Shown here piece after piece: positions 27,036 through 35,524 of a stretch of 64,000 bases of DNA (the stretch's first letter is position 1; every line of letters starts with the position of its first letter). The notes under the pieces were generated by a model, which saw only the letters and a list, made by a program, of their open reading frames with translations, was not told the DNA's origin and did no database searches. Made by a program: the position numbers and the translations under genes. This DNA comes from Haloimpatiens sp042688525 (lineage in GTDB: Bacteria; Bacillota; Clostridia; Clostridiales; Clostridiaceae). The DNA is taken from assembly GCF_042688525.2 (NCBI RefSeq), contig NZ_JBHWAB010000002.1, positions 62,001-126,000 of the forward strand. The letters run 5' to 3'.

Positions 27036-28659
27036 CCTAAGTTTCGTACAAATATAAAACTTATATTTGTATATATTTGTCTGGTATTATTAGTTATAAT
27101 ATTCCGCTATTTCCCAGTTTTTAGGCGTAGCCTCTTGGTTTTATATTCCAATTTTAAAAATGGCAACACTAAAAACAGGTAAATATTAATTTGAAATTTT
27201 GGATTATATTTCATTAGTTAAAATTTCATTTTTAACCTCAAATATCAAAAGAAAGTTGAGTATATTGTGGTCTGGAAAGTGCGTCAGCAATTATCTTAGA
27301 TAGTTTTGTTAATGGTGGAATATTAACTATAATTCCTTTACTAGTTCTTTTGACAAAACCTTTTATATTTCCAACTTTCTTAACTAAAGCACCTACCCCT
27401 ACATCATACAGTTCTGTTTCATATAGAACTGTAGACTTAAAACAACTTATGAGGTTATGTGTTATAAATACTAACCATAAGAAACCATAGATTCCGAAAA
27501 ATTTTTTAGTTCTTAGGTTTTTTATATGGTATACATTTTTAGCCATTTTAAAAAATGCTTCTATAGTTTGACGTTCATTATAAAAGTGAAATAGTTCTAC
27601 TGCATTCATTTCTTTAGAACTTATATTTGTTATAAGCAAAGAATATTTTAAATTTCCCTTTTTAGATAATGTTTGAACTATAATATACCTAAGTCCATTC
27701 TCTACTGAAAATTCATATACCCAAGCAGCTTTATCGGCTTTAATATATTCTGAATAAGGTATATTTTTTGCAAGATTTTTAGCTTTAACAGTAGAGTATG
27801 CTTTTGTAACAAACTTTAGTTTAGGAGTTGACAATAATTTTTCAATATTGTCTGATGAACCAAAGCCACTGTCAGTTCTTAATATTAGATTACCATTAAG
27901 AAGTTGCTCTCTATATTTAGATAAAATAGACTTTAATAAGTCATCATAATGATCAGTACAGTGGCTATTTCCTGAATCTAAAGACATTGCTACTGTTTCA
28001 GAATGCTTACCTGTAAATGCGGCAGCTAATTGATATCCACTTTGATTTTTCTTTTTAGAAAAGTAACCTTTTTCTGCTAATTCAAAGGTTTTACCATTAG
28101 CAATTAATCCTGTTTGGTCGCAGTCTACGACTACTTTATGTTGTGAGCTAATAGAATTACTATGCTCTATAAATAAAGTATGATGAATATCTTGTAGCTG
28201 GTTTATACTGTCTGAATCAAAACGTGTAAGCAACAAATTAATCTGTGATTGATCTGGAACTCTATCCATATCAAATATATTTGCAGTAAGTTTTTCTACT
28301 CCAAGCTTTTCATTGATATCCTTAGTTGTTTCGCAACCAATAACTATAGACATCATAGTGGTAATAAGCTTTTGATATACAGAATATTTTACTTTCTTCA
28401 TTTTGAGCTTAAAGCTCTCAAGTGGCTTAAAAAAATTAATTTTCAAACCAAATTGCATTACTGAAATTAACCAAGTGGAAGTAGTTTCTTCTTTACAATT
28501 GTCTTGAGTAAAGGTAAAATTATTCATATGGATAATACCTGCCTTTCATAATTTTTTGTGGTAAGAAAATTATACTCTAAGGCTTGGTATTATCCACTAT
28601 TTATTTTTTGGAAACTATAATATGGAAATTACTAAAGTTTCGTTTGTACGAAACTTAGG
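27036..28659 (-). mobile_element. IS1380-family insertion sequence, copy 1, 1624 bp
   Basis: Perfect 17-bp inverted ends CCTAAGTTTCGTACAAA bound one transposase. TAATTA is repeated on both sides (27030-27035, 28660-28665); if the element ends are written ACC...GGT this equals a 4-bp AATT duplication. The length and encoded protein match the copy at 57815-59438. Confidence 0.9.
27238..28527 (-). CDS. IS1380-family transposase, copy 1
   Basis: A 429-residue DDE transposase. The first catalytic aspartate is in VVVDCDQTGL, the second in RTDSGFGSS, and the glutamate in the YNERQTIEAFFK block. This spacing and these motifs are those of the IS1380 family. The protein is identical to that at 57947-59236. 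GGCAGG precedes the start codon. It appears intact. Confidence 0.92.
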   Translation of the reverse strand: MNNFTFTQDNCKEETTSTWLISVMQFGLKINFFKPLESFKLKMKKVKYSVYQKLITTMMSIVIGCETTKDINEKLGVEKLTANIFDMDRVPDQSQINLLLTRFDSDSINQLQDIHHTLFIEHSNSISSQHKVVVDCDQTGLIANGKTFELAEKGYFSKKKNQSGYQLAAAFTGKHSETVAMSLDSGNSHCTDHYDDLLKSILSKYREQLLNGNLILRTDSGFGSSDNIEKLLSTPKLKFVTKAYSTVKAKNLAKNIPYSEYIKADKAAWVYEFSVENGLRYIIVQTLSKKGNLKYSLLITNISSKEMNAVELFHFYNERQTIEAFFKMAKNVYHIKNLRTKKFFGIYGFLWLVFITHNLISCFKSTVLYETELYDVGVGALVKKVGNIKGFVKRTSKGIIVNIPPLTKLSKIIADALSRPQYTQLSFDI

Positions 28660-28845
28660 TAATTACTGATTCCTACGGAATATTAATTAAAAAATCTTTT
28701 TTCAATATGAGTAAAACTTAGAATTTGTTACTGAAGTGAAAGGTTTCTAAGTAAGATATCATTTCCCGCAGAGGCTCTTTTTTACCTCTTAAAGTTGAAT
28801 TATAAGGTATTGATATGTGAGGATTTCCAATTGAGTAAATTAGAT

Positions 28846-29070
28846 TTTATTCTTGTTCTTTCATTTTATCTTTATATTTTTTATGTGCAGTTATAGTCCT
28901 CATACCATATACAAATGCCAATAGTGTGAATAATATTATTGGTATCCAAGCCAAAATATGAATATCAGAAAAACTAAAGTTAGAGCCATTATACCAGTAA
29001 CAATCCACAATAAGGAAAACAATACGATATCAAAAAGAAAATATTTATAAAAAACACTTCTATCAATCTC
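28846..29070 (-). pseudogene. Frameshifted small membrane protein
   Basis: One frame reads EIDRSVFYKYFLFDIVLFSL then LWIVTGI; another continues NFSFSDIHILAWIPIILF then TLLAFVYGMRTITAHKKYKD to a stop at 28846. Joined, they make a two-helix membrane protein of about 75 residues with a charged tail. The break is near 28985-29000 and no good start is visible. Confidence 0.5.
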
Positions 29071-29109
29071 TTATAACGACTTTCTGATAAAAATATCTTT
29101 TAAATAAAT

Positions 29110-29283
29110 CTAAGATATTTTCATAATCTTTCCTTTTATACCGTCAAGTTCTACTTCATCTCCATCCTTTAACAAAGTACAAGCGTACTTAACATTATAA
29201 AGGCAGGGGATGTTTTGTTCTTTTAATATAATTCCTAAATGTTCAAAAGGAGAACCTTGGTTACTATTACACTTGCTCTCAAG
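29110..29283 (-). pseudogene. C-terminal fragment of a PEP-utilising enzyme (swivelling His domain)
   Basis: The frame reads SPFEHLGIILKEQNIPCLYN and then LLKDGDEVELDGIKGKIMKI before TAG at 29112-29110. The pattern of access to an ageing partner (EHLGIILKEQNIPCL) and LKDGDEVELDG is that of the mobile phosphohistidine domain in PEP synthase-like enzymes, though the histidine itself is not kept here. The rest of the gene is missing. Confidence 0.55.
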
Positions 29284-29361
29284 CTATTATTTTACTTGAT
29301 TTACATTTAATTCAATAGTATCATACTATTATCAATTTGTGTATTTGGGGGAGAAATTTAT

Positions 29362-29568
29362 ATGAGTAAAAATAATAAACTTTTAGATATAATTTTGGGT
29401 CTAATACAAGGTTTATTACTTGTTTTTGTTTTCAAAGTTTGTAATGATAAATGGAGTCCTTTTAATTTTGACTTTGGAGGAACAAAAGCTAATGTATGTA
29501 TTTATGGGTTTAGTTCCGTAGGTCTTATGTTATTAATACTTTGTATTAGAGGAAAGTATTGCAAATAA
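29362..29568 (+). CDS. Small membrane protein of unknown function
   Basis: A 68-residue protein with GGGGGAG before its ATG. It has two hydrophobic segments (about 8-26 IILGLIQGLLLVFVFKV and 47-61 YGFSSVGLMLLILC) around a polar loop (DKWSPFNFDFGG). Its 3' end and the DNA after it are repeated in damaged form at 26795-26911. No family recognised. Confidence 0.6.
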   Translation: MSKNNKLLDIILGLIQGLLLVFVFKVCNDKWSPFNFDFGGTKANVCIYGFSSVGLMLLILCIRGKYCK

Positions 29569-29603
29569 AAACTTCTGTTTTTATAATAGCACTAATGTTA
29601 TTT

Positions 29604-29640
29604 ACGTAACTTTAGCAGTAAAAAAACATTGCCTAGCGAG
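29604..29640 (+). mobile_element. Terminal fragment of an IS4-type MITE
   Basis: ACGTAACTTTAGCAG followed by TAAAAAAACATTGCCTAGCG matches the left end of the short MITEs (AGCAGTAAAAAAATACTGC and TTAGCG). The right part is missing. The fragment ends at the GGGGGAG that serves the gene at 29652, so the present ribosome binding site lies at the edge of MITE sequence. Confidence 0.6.
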
Positions 29641-29651
29641 GGGGAGATATA

Positions 29652-30299
29652 ATGGCTACATGGATTACACATTTAAGGATTGCTGAGAATATTTTAAATT
29701 TAGGATTTAAGTTTGATGAAAAGGCTTTTGTAGTTGGAAATATAGGACCTGATTCAGGAGTTCCAAATGAAGATTGGAGTAATTTTGATCCACCTAAAAA
29801 AGTTACTCACTGGCAGGGGGAAGATCATAAAATTAAAGCTGTTGAGTTTTGGGACAAGTATTTAAATAATGCTGATATAAAAAATGATATAGAGACCTAT
29901 TCTTTTTATATGGGATATTATGTACATTTACTAACAGATATTGAATGGTCAAAACTATTCAATAAAAAAAAGCAAACTTTATTATACAAAAATGGATTAG
30001 ATAAAGATAAAAACTTTATTTGGACAATAAAGAAAGATTGGTATGGTCTTGATTACATATATTTATCTAAAAATCCAAACTGTATATTTCACACATGTTT
30101 TAAAAATATAAATGAAGTTCCTGATTATTTAGATTATTTTCCACATAAGGCTTTTGAAAGACAAGTTAAGTATATTACTGATTTTTATTTAGGTGAAAAT
30201 GAAGAAACTAAAGAAAATTTTATATATTTAACAGAAAAAGAAATGGATAACTTTGTTGAGCAATCAACGGATACTATTCGAGAGGCAATTATGGGGTAA
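29652..30299 (+). CDS. Zinc-dependent phospholipase C-like protein
   Basis: A 215-residue protein of the Zn_dep_PLPC type. The N-terminus TWITHLRIAENIL supplies the first histidine. FVVGNIGPDSG has the aspartate common in this family, and further histidines lie in THWQGEDHK and GYYVHLLTDIEW. Clostridial relatives are cytoplasmic or secreted; no signal peptide is visible here. The family is linked to phosphatidyl-lipid or phosphate-ester hydrolysis; the substrate is unproven. It lies just after a MITE fragment and before a two-component system. Confidence 0.75.
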   Translation: MATWITHLRIAENILNLGFKFDEKAFVVGNIGPDSGVPNEDWSNFDPPKKVTHWQGEDHKIKAVEFWDKYLNNADIKNDIETYSFYMGYYVHLLTDIEWSKLFNKKKQTLLYKNGLDKDKNFIWTIKKDWYGLDYIYLSKNPNCIFHTCFKNINEVPDYLDYFPHKAFERQVKYITDFYLGENEETKENFIYLTEKEMDNFVEQSTDTIREAIMG

Positions 30300-30367
30300 G
30301 TGTATTAGAGAGGTTTCTGTAACATTTATGTTTTATGATAAAGGAAAAGTCTCAAGGGAGCGAGAAA

Positions 30368-31054
30368 ATGATGAAAATATTAGTTGTTGAGGACGACGTT
30401 TTATTAAATAAAACGTTGTCTTATAATTTAAGGGCTGAAGGGTATGAAGTGGATTCTGTTTTAACTGTAGCTGACACTAAAAAATATATTGATAAAAAAG
30501 AATACAAACTTATAATTTTAGATGTAAATTTACCAGATGGCAATGGATTTGATTTGTGCAAGGAAATTAAATTGATAAATGAAAATGCTGCAGTAATTTT
30601 TTTGACGGCTAATGATATGGAAAGTGATATGATAAAGGGATTTGAGTTAGGTGCAGATGATTATGTAACAAAACCATTTCCTATAAGTGTGTTTGAAAAA
30701 AAAGTTAAAGCTTTGTTTAATCGAATAGAAAAGCAAGTTGATAATGATTGCTATGATGATGGACAGCTGAGGATTGACTTTTCACAGATAAAATCTACAC
30801 TAAATGGAAAAGAAATTGAATTTACACCATTGGAATACCGTACTTTAAAAGTGTTTGTAAAAAATCCAAAAATAGTTTTGACAAGACAAATTCTTTTAGA
30901 AAAGTTATGGGATATAGAAAGAAACTTTGTAGATAATCATACTCTTACTACGGTTGTGAGCCGTATACGAAATAAAATTGAAGTAGGTAAACATCAATAC
31001 ATTAAAACCGTATATGGTATGGGGTATATGTGGGTAGGAAGTGATAAAAAATGA
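30368..31054 (+). CDS. Response regulator, OmpR/BceR type
   Basis: A 228-residue regulator with a receiver domain (phospho-acceptor D in IILDVNLPDG, K in VTKPF) and an OmpR-like winged helix (LEYRTLKVFVKNPKIVLTRQ and TVVSRIRNKIE). The start chosen is ATG 30368 with AGGGAG upstream; the frame opens at 30335 but has no ribosome binding site there. It overlaps the histidine kinase by 4 bases. With the ABC genes downstream it forms a peptide-sensing detoxification module. Confidence 0.92.
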   Translation: MMKILVVEDDVLLNKTLSYNLRAEGYEVDSVLTVADTKKYIDKKEYKLIILDVNLPDGNGFDLCKEIKLINENAAVIFLTANDMESDMIKGFELGADDYVTKPFPISVFEKKVKALFNRIEKQVDNDCYDDGQLRIDFSQIKSTLNGKEIEFTPLEYRTLKVFVKNPKIVLTRQILLEKLWDIERNFVDNHTLTTVVSRIRNKIEVGKHQYIKTVYGMGYMWVGSDKK

Positions 31055-32082
31055 TTTCAAAAGAATTATACATTAAAAATATTTATATGTTGGTTAGTAT
31101 TGGTATTTTTGTAACATGCAGTGTTCTTCTTATTTTTGCATATCTGATTACTGGTAACAGCACACTTATTTTAGGCGGAAGTATTTTTGCTTTATGTATA
31201 TACATATGGTTTGGTGTATTTGTGTTTTTGCTGAGGAAAAAGGTAATACTGTTCATTTCTGATATTTCTTACATTTTGGATAATATGATGAATGGTGAGG
31301 ATAAACTTGAAATTAGCTGCGAAGAAGAAACTCTGTTATCACGAATTAATCATAAAATATCAAAACTGTTTGAAGTTATGCAAGAAAACAATCGCTGTGT
31401 TAAGGATGAAAAAGCTTCTTTACAGGAATTGGTTTCAGATATTTCACATCAAGTAAAAACTCCTATTGCAAATTTAAAAATGATTAATTCCACTTTATTA
31501 GAACGTAAAGTTCCGGAGGATACACAAATAGAATTTTTGCAATCAATGAATGGTCAACTTGATAAGCTAGATTTTTTAATGCAAGCAATGATTAAAACTT
31601 CACGATTGGAAACGGGAGTAATAACTTTAGAAAAAAAGAAATGTTCTATTTATGAAACACTTGCAGCAGCAATGGGCAGTATTTTATTTAAGGCGGAGAA
31701 AAAACATATAAATATTGTAGTTGATTGTGCTGTGGATTTAGTTGTTTCACATGATAGAAAATGGACAACTGAAGCACTTTTTAATATTCTCGATAATGCA
31801 GTAAAATACACGCCTATAGGTGGAAAAATTCATGTAGCTGCTGTAAGGTGGGAAATGTATACCAAGATTGATATAAAAGATAATGGAAAAGGTATTCCAG
31901 AAAATCATCAAGCTGAGATTTTTAAACGTTTTTACCGTGAGAAGGAAGTACATGATTTGCCAGGCATTGGCATTGGTTTGTATCTTGCTCGTGAAATTAT
32001 CGCTATGCAGGATGGTTATATTAAAGTAATGTCCCAACAAGGAAAAGGTTCTATATTTTCTGTTTTTCTTCCCAATAGATAA
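31051..32082 (+). CDS. Sensor histidine kinase, BceS-like
   Basis: A 343-residue kinase with only two N-terminal membrane helices (about 10-30 and 36-55) and almost no outer loop, the mark of intramembrane-sensing kinases that get their signal from an ABC exporter. The phospho-histidine lies in DISHQVKTP, and the N and G boxes in NILDNAVKYTP, DNGKGI and GIGIGLYLA. It is translationally coupled to the regulator through ATGA. Confidence 0.92.
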   Translation: MISKELYIKNIYMLVSIGIFVTCSVLLIFAYLITGNSTLILGGSIFALCIYIWFGVFVFLLRKKVILFISDISYILDNMMNGEDKLEISCEEETLLSRINHKISKLFEVMQENNRCVKDEKASLQELVSDISHQVKTPIANLKMINSTLLERKVPEDTQIEFLQSMNGQLDKLDFLMQAMIKTSRLETGVITLEKKKCSIYETLAAAMGSILFKAEKKHINIVVDCAVDLVVSHDRKWTTEALFNILDNAVKYTPIGGKIHVAAVRWEMYTKIDIKDNGKGIPENHQAEIFKRFYREKEVHDLPGIGIGLYLAREIIAMQDGYIKVMSQQGKGSIFSVFLPNR

Positions 32083-32135
32083 GGTGTCAGTTTCTATGTT
32101 TTATCTCATGTTTTTGTGAAATGTCCTAAAATCGT

Positions 32136-32175
32136 AACAAATAAGAGTGGTTTTTAAGAAGATTTATTATTTGTT
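32136..32175 (+). promoter_or_regulatory. Inverted repeat upstream of the exporter genes
   Basis: AACAAATAA (32136-32144) and TTATTTGTT (32167-32175) form a perfect 9-bp inverted repeat about 30 bases before a TATACT -10-like box (32202-32207). In such modules the response regulator activates a promoter ahead of the ABC genes, so this may be its site. The -35 is poor, as expected for an activated promoter. Confidence 0.4.
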
Positions 32176-32237
32176 GTGATGTTTCTGCAACCTTTCAATT
32201 ATATACTGGGTTTGATGAATAGAAAGGAGACCTTTAA

Positions 32238-32903
32238 ATGAATATTTTACAGACAATTAATTTAAAAAAGTATTATGGTAAAGAATCTAACATTACAAAG
32301 GCACTGGATGGAGTAAACTTTACCGTAGAAAAGGGAGAATTTGTGGCAGTAGTAGGCACATCCGGCAGTGGTAAATCTACATTGTTGAACATGGTGGGAG
32401 GATTAGATAATCCTACATCTGGCAGTGTTATAGTTAAAGGTAAAGAGCTTTCCAAAATGAATGATGAGAAGCTTGTTATTTTTAGACGTCGTAATATAGG
32501 ATTTGTTTTTCAGAACTATAACTTAGTGCCAATGCTTAATGTTTATGAAAATATTGTTCTTCCAGTGGAATTGGATGGTGAAATCGTGGATAAGGATTTC
32601 ATGAATGAAATTGTAAAAATGTTAGCTTTAGAAGATAAACTCAAAAATATGCCTAATAATCTTTCAGGAGGTCAACAGCAGCGTGTAGCTATTGCAAGGG
32701 CACTACTTACTAAGCCTGCTATTGTACTTGCGGATGAGCCAACGGGAAATTTAGATAGTAAAACGAGTGCTGATGTAATGAGTCTTCTTAAAATGACGAG
32801 CAAAAAATTTCATCAGACCATAGTAATGATTACTCATAATAATGAAATTGCTCAGCTTGCTGACAGAATTGTCCGCATTGAAGATGGCAAAATTATGGTG
32901 TAA
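32238..32903 (+). CDS. ABC transporter ATP-binding protein, BceA/MacB-like
   Basis: A 221-residue ATPase with Walker A GTSGSGKST, signature LSGGQQQR, Walker B VLADEPTGNLDSKT and the switch histidine in MITHN. GAAAGGAG precedes the ATG. It pairs with the permease whose gene starts 13 bases after its stop. With the kinase and regulator upstream it likely removes or protects against a membrane-active peptide such as bacitracin or a lantibiotic; the actual drug is unknown. Confidence 0.93.
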   Translation: MNILQTINLKKYYGKESNITKALDGVNFTVEKGEFVAVVGTSGSGKSTLLNMVGGLDNPTSGSVIVKGKELSKMNDEKLVIFRRRNIGFVFQNYNLVPMLNVYENIVLPVELDGEIVDKDFMNEIVKMLALEDKLKNMPNNLSGGQQQRVAIARALLTKPAIVLADEPTGNLDSKTSADVMSLLKMTSKKFHQTIVMITHNNEIAQLADRIVRIEDGKIMV

Positions 32904-32916
32904 AGGGGGCATAAGT

Positions 32917-35430
32917 ATGTTTAGAAATAGTAATGAAACTGTTATTAAAAAGCTAACTTTGAGCTCCCTTAAATCCAAGAAAAACTATATTGCTATTATA
33001 GCAATTGCTTTGGCAACACTTTTGTTTACAAGTATGTTTACTATTACAGGTAATTTAAAAGCATCTATACAAGATAGTAATATGCGTAAAATAGGTACAT
33101 GTGCTCATGGTGGTTTTAAGCAATTGACAATGGATGAATATAAAAAGATTTCAAAGGATAATATGATTGATGATATATCATATTCTATAATTATTGGAAA
33201 TGCACAAGGAGATATATTCCATAAATTGCCTTCAGAAGTAAGATGGGCTGAAGATAAATATGCAAAATGGGGTTTTAATTTTCCTACAAAGGGAAGGATG
33301 CCTAAGTCACTAAAAGAAGTAGCTTTAAGTACTCTTGTTCTTGATGCCATGGGTATTCCTCATAAATTAGGCCAACAAATTAAATTAAGTGTCAAAACGG
33401 ATAATAGAACTTTTACTGATACTTTTACATTGTGTGGTATATGGAAGGGAGATCCAGTATCTTATAGACAAACAATATGGCTTTCACGACTATATACCTA
33501 TAAAGTTGCACCACTTGTGAAGATTCCTTCAAGTAAAAATACAAATCACTATACTGGGTATATAGACAGCGTTATTATGTTTCCCTCAACTTGGAATATT
33601 GAAGGAAAAATCAATAAACTTGCTGTAAAGTATAATTTAAAAGTTCCTACAAGTGTTAATTGGGCATATGATACTGCGGAAATAGATCCTGAAAATTTAA
33701 TAATTATTATTCTTGCATTAATTGTTATTTTTACTGCAGGATATTTATTAATTTATAACATTTTTTATATTTCAGTTGCTCAAGACATTCGTTCTTATGG
33801 ATTACTGAAAACAGTGGGTACAACTTCAAAGCAAATACGAAAAATTGTTCGCTTCAAAGCTTTGATTTTATCTTGTATAGGTATTCCCATTGGTTTGATT
33901 ATAGGATGGCCTGTGGGACGTATTTTAGTTCCATATATTATTAATATTTTAGAGGAAAATATCCGTGTTATTACAACTGTTAATCCTATTATCTTTATAT
34001 CTGCTATTCTTTTTAGTTTATTAACTGTATATTTAAGCTGTCTTAGACCAGCTAGATTAGCATCAAAAGTTTCACCTATTGAAGCAGTGCGTTATACAGA
34101 AACAAATAAGGATATTTCATCAAAGAAAAAAACAAAACCTTCTCATAGAGTAAAACCTTTAGCTATAGCATTGCAAAATCTTAGAAGAAGCAGCAAGAAA
34201 GTTTTTGTAGTTGTTCTATCTTTTTCTCTTAGTTTGGTAATTCTTAATAGTACCTATACTTTTGTTCATTCTTTTGATTTTGATAAATTTGTAGCCACTA
34301 CTAGTATATCAGATTTTTCAGTTGCAGATGCATCTATCATTAACAAAACAATGCCCTTCAATACATCTGGAATAACTGATAATTTTGTTAATACAGTTAA
34401 ATCATTAAAAGGTATTGAAAAAATGGGTAATGTTTATGTTTTTACTAATCATCAATTTCTTAGTAGTGATGCTTATAATCGTCTTAAAGAAAAAGTTAGT
34501 TCATGGGATGAGAACAAAAAGAGAGACTTTATGAATAGTCGAATAATATGTAAAAAGGACTCGGTAGTAAATACTTTTGGTTTGGATACGTGGCCTGCAG
34601 AGTTTATTAAACTAATAAATGGAAAATTGGATAATAAGAAATGGGAAAATGGAGAGGGTATTTACGTTACAACTTGTCAAATGATTGAAGATGGAAAGAT
34701 TAGTTTATATAAACCAGGAGATACTGTTGATGTCAATTTCGGCAATGATAATACAAAAAAATATAAAGTATTGGCAATTGTAGAGTATCCATATGCTTTT
34801 TCTTCAACCACATATTTTGATTTAGGGTTGGAATATTTGCTTCCTTCAAGGGAAATTTTATCTAATTTACATTCAATTAAGCCAATGCGTACTGTTTTTA
34901 ATGTAGATGATGCACATCTTAATATAACTGAAAAATGGCTTGAAGGTTATTGTACTAATAAAGAATCATCATTAGACTTTTACTCTAGAAAAACTTTAAA
35001 AAAAGAGTTTAATAATCTTACGGTAATGTATAAAGTTATAGGAGGTGCATTATGTGCTATTCTTGCACTAATAGGTATACTAAACTTTATAAATTCCATG
35101 ATGACATCTATTCTTACAAGACAAAGAGAAATCGCAATGCTTCAGGCTGTTGGCATGACAGGAAAACAAACACGTTCTATGTTAATTTTTGAAGGAGCTG
35201 GATATGCTGTTTTGGGATTAATTTTATCCATAATACTAGGAACCATTACTAATGTTACATTAGTTCGTTCTATGGGTAATGCTCTTTACTACTTTACGTG
35301 GAAATTTACTTTAACTCCAATACTGCTTTGTATTGTTCCATTAATTCTCATAACTGTTTTAGTTCCAATTTATTGTTATAATAAATTATCAAAAGACAGC
35401 ATTGTTGAAAGGCTACATGTTGTAGAATAA
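32917..35430 (+). CDS. ABC transporter permease with two FtsX domains
   Basis: An 837-residue permease. The first helix (about 22-40) is followed by an outer domain, then an FtsX block (about 255-385), a cytoplasmic link, another helix (about 430-448), a second outer domain and the final FtsX block (about 700-830). The ATG at 32917 with AGGGGG is used; the longer frame from 32842 overlaps the ATPase gene. Its length exceeds the ~650 residues of BceB, so it is closer to the two-FtsX permeases common in clostridial resistance modules. Confidence 0.88.
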   Translation: MFRNSNETVIKKLTLSSLKSKKNYIAIIAIALATLLFTSMFTITGNLKASIQDSNMRKIGTCAHGGFKQLTMDEYKKISKDNMIDDISYSIIIGNAQGDIFHKLPSEVRWAEDKYAKWGFNFPTKGRMPKSLKEVALSTLVLDAMGIPHKLGQQIKLSVKTDNRTFTDTFTLCGIWKGDPVSYRQTIWLSRLYTYKVAPLVKIPSSKNTNHYTGYIDSVIMFPSTWNIEGKINKLAVKYNLKVPTSVNWAYDTAEIDPENLIIIILALIVIFTAGYLLIYNIFYISVAQDIRSYGLLKTVGTTSKQIRKIVRFKALILSCIGIPIGLIIGWPVGRILVPYIINILEENIRVITTVNPIIFISAILFSLLTVYLSCLRPARLASKVSPIEAVRYTETNKDISSKKKTKPSHRVKPLAIALQNLRRSSKKVFVVVLSFSLSLVILNSTYTFVHSFDFDKFVATTSISDFSVADASIINKTMPFNTSGITDNFVNTVKSLKGIEKMGNVYVFTNHQFLSSDAYNRLKEKVSSWDENKKRDFMNSRIICKKDSVVNTFGLDTWPAEFIKLINGKLDNKKWENGEGIYVTTCQMIEDGKISLYKPGDTVDVNFGNDNTKKYKVLAIVEYPYAFSSTTYFDLGLEYLLPSREILSNLHSIKPMRTVFNVDDAHLNITEKWLEGYCTNKESSLDFYSRKTLKKEFNNLTVMYKVIGGALCAILALIGILNFINSMMTSILTRQREIAMLQAVGMTGKQTRSMLIFEGAGYAVLGLILSIILGTITNVTLVRSMGNALYYFTWKFTLTPILLCIVPLILITVLVPIYCYNKLSKDSIVERLHVVE

Positions 35431-35480
35431 TCATTGGTAAAAGATAAGAGAAAGTATGTTTGAAAACATAAATATTATAA

Positions 35481-35515
35481 AAGAGCAAATCCAAACTTAA
35501 AATGGATTTGCTCTT
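35481..35515. terminator. Bidirectional stem-loop terminator
   Basis: AAGAGCAAATCCA (35481-35493) pairs with TGGATTTGCTCTT (35503-35515). It lies between the convergent permease and ABC-F genes and can end both transcripts. Confidence 0.8.
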
Positions 35516-35524
35516 GAGATATTT

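Larger units (their letters stand above)
26912..28800. mobile_element. 259-bp MITE interrupted by IS1380
   Basis: Left part 26912-27035 and right part 28660-28800 are halves of one MITE; removing the IS1380 and one TAATTA gives 259 bp, the same length as the copy at 1187-1445. Ends are ATTCAACTTTCGAAG and a diverged inverse copy ending AAAGTTGAAT. The interruption lies at a TAATTA in the arm of the central hairpin. Confidence 0.8.

Noticed and set aside
32842..32916. Longer start of the two-FtsX permease
   Set aside because: It overlaps the ATPase gene by 62 bases; ATG 32917 has a proper ribosome site.
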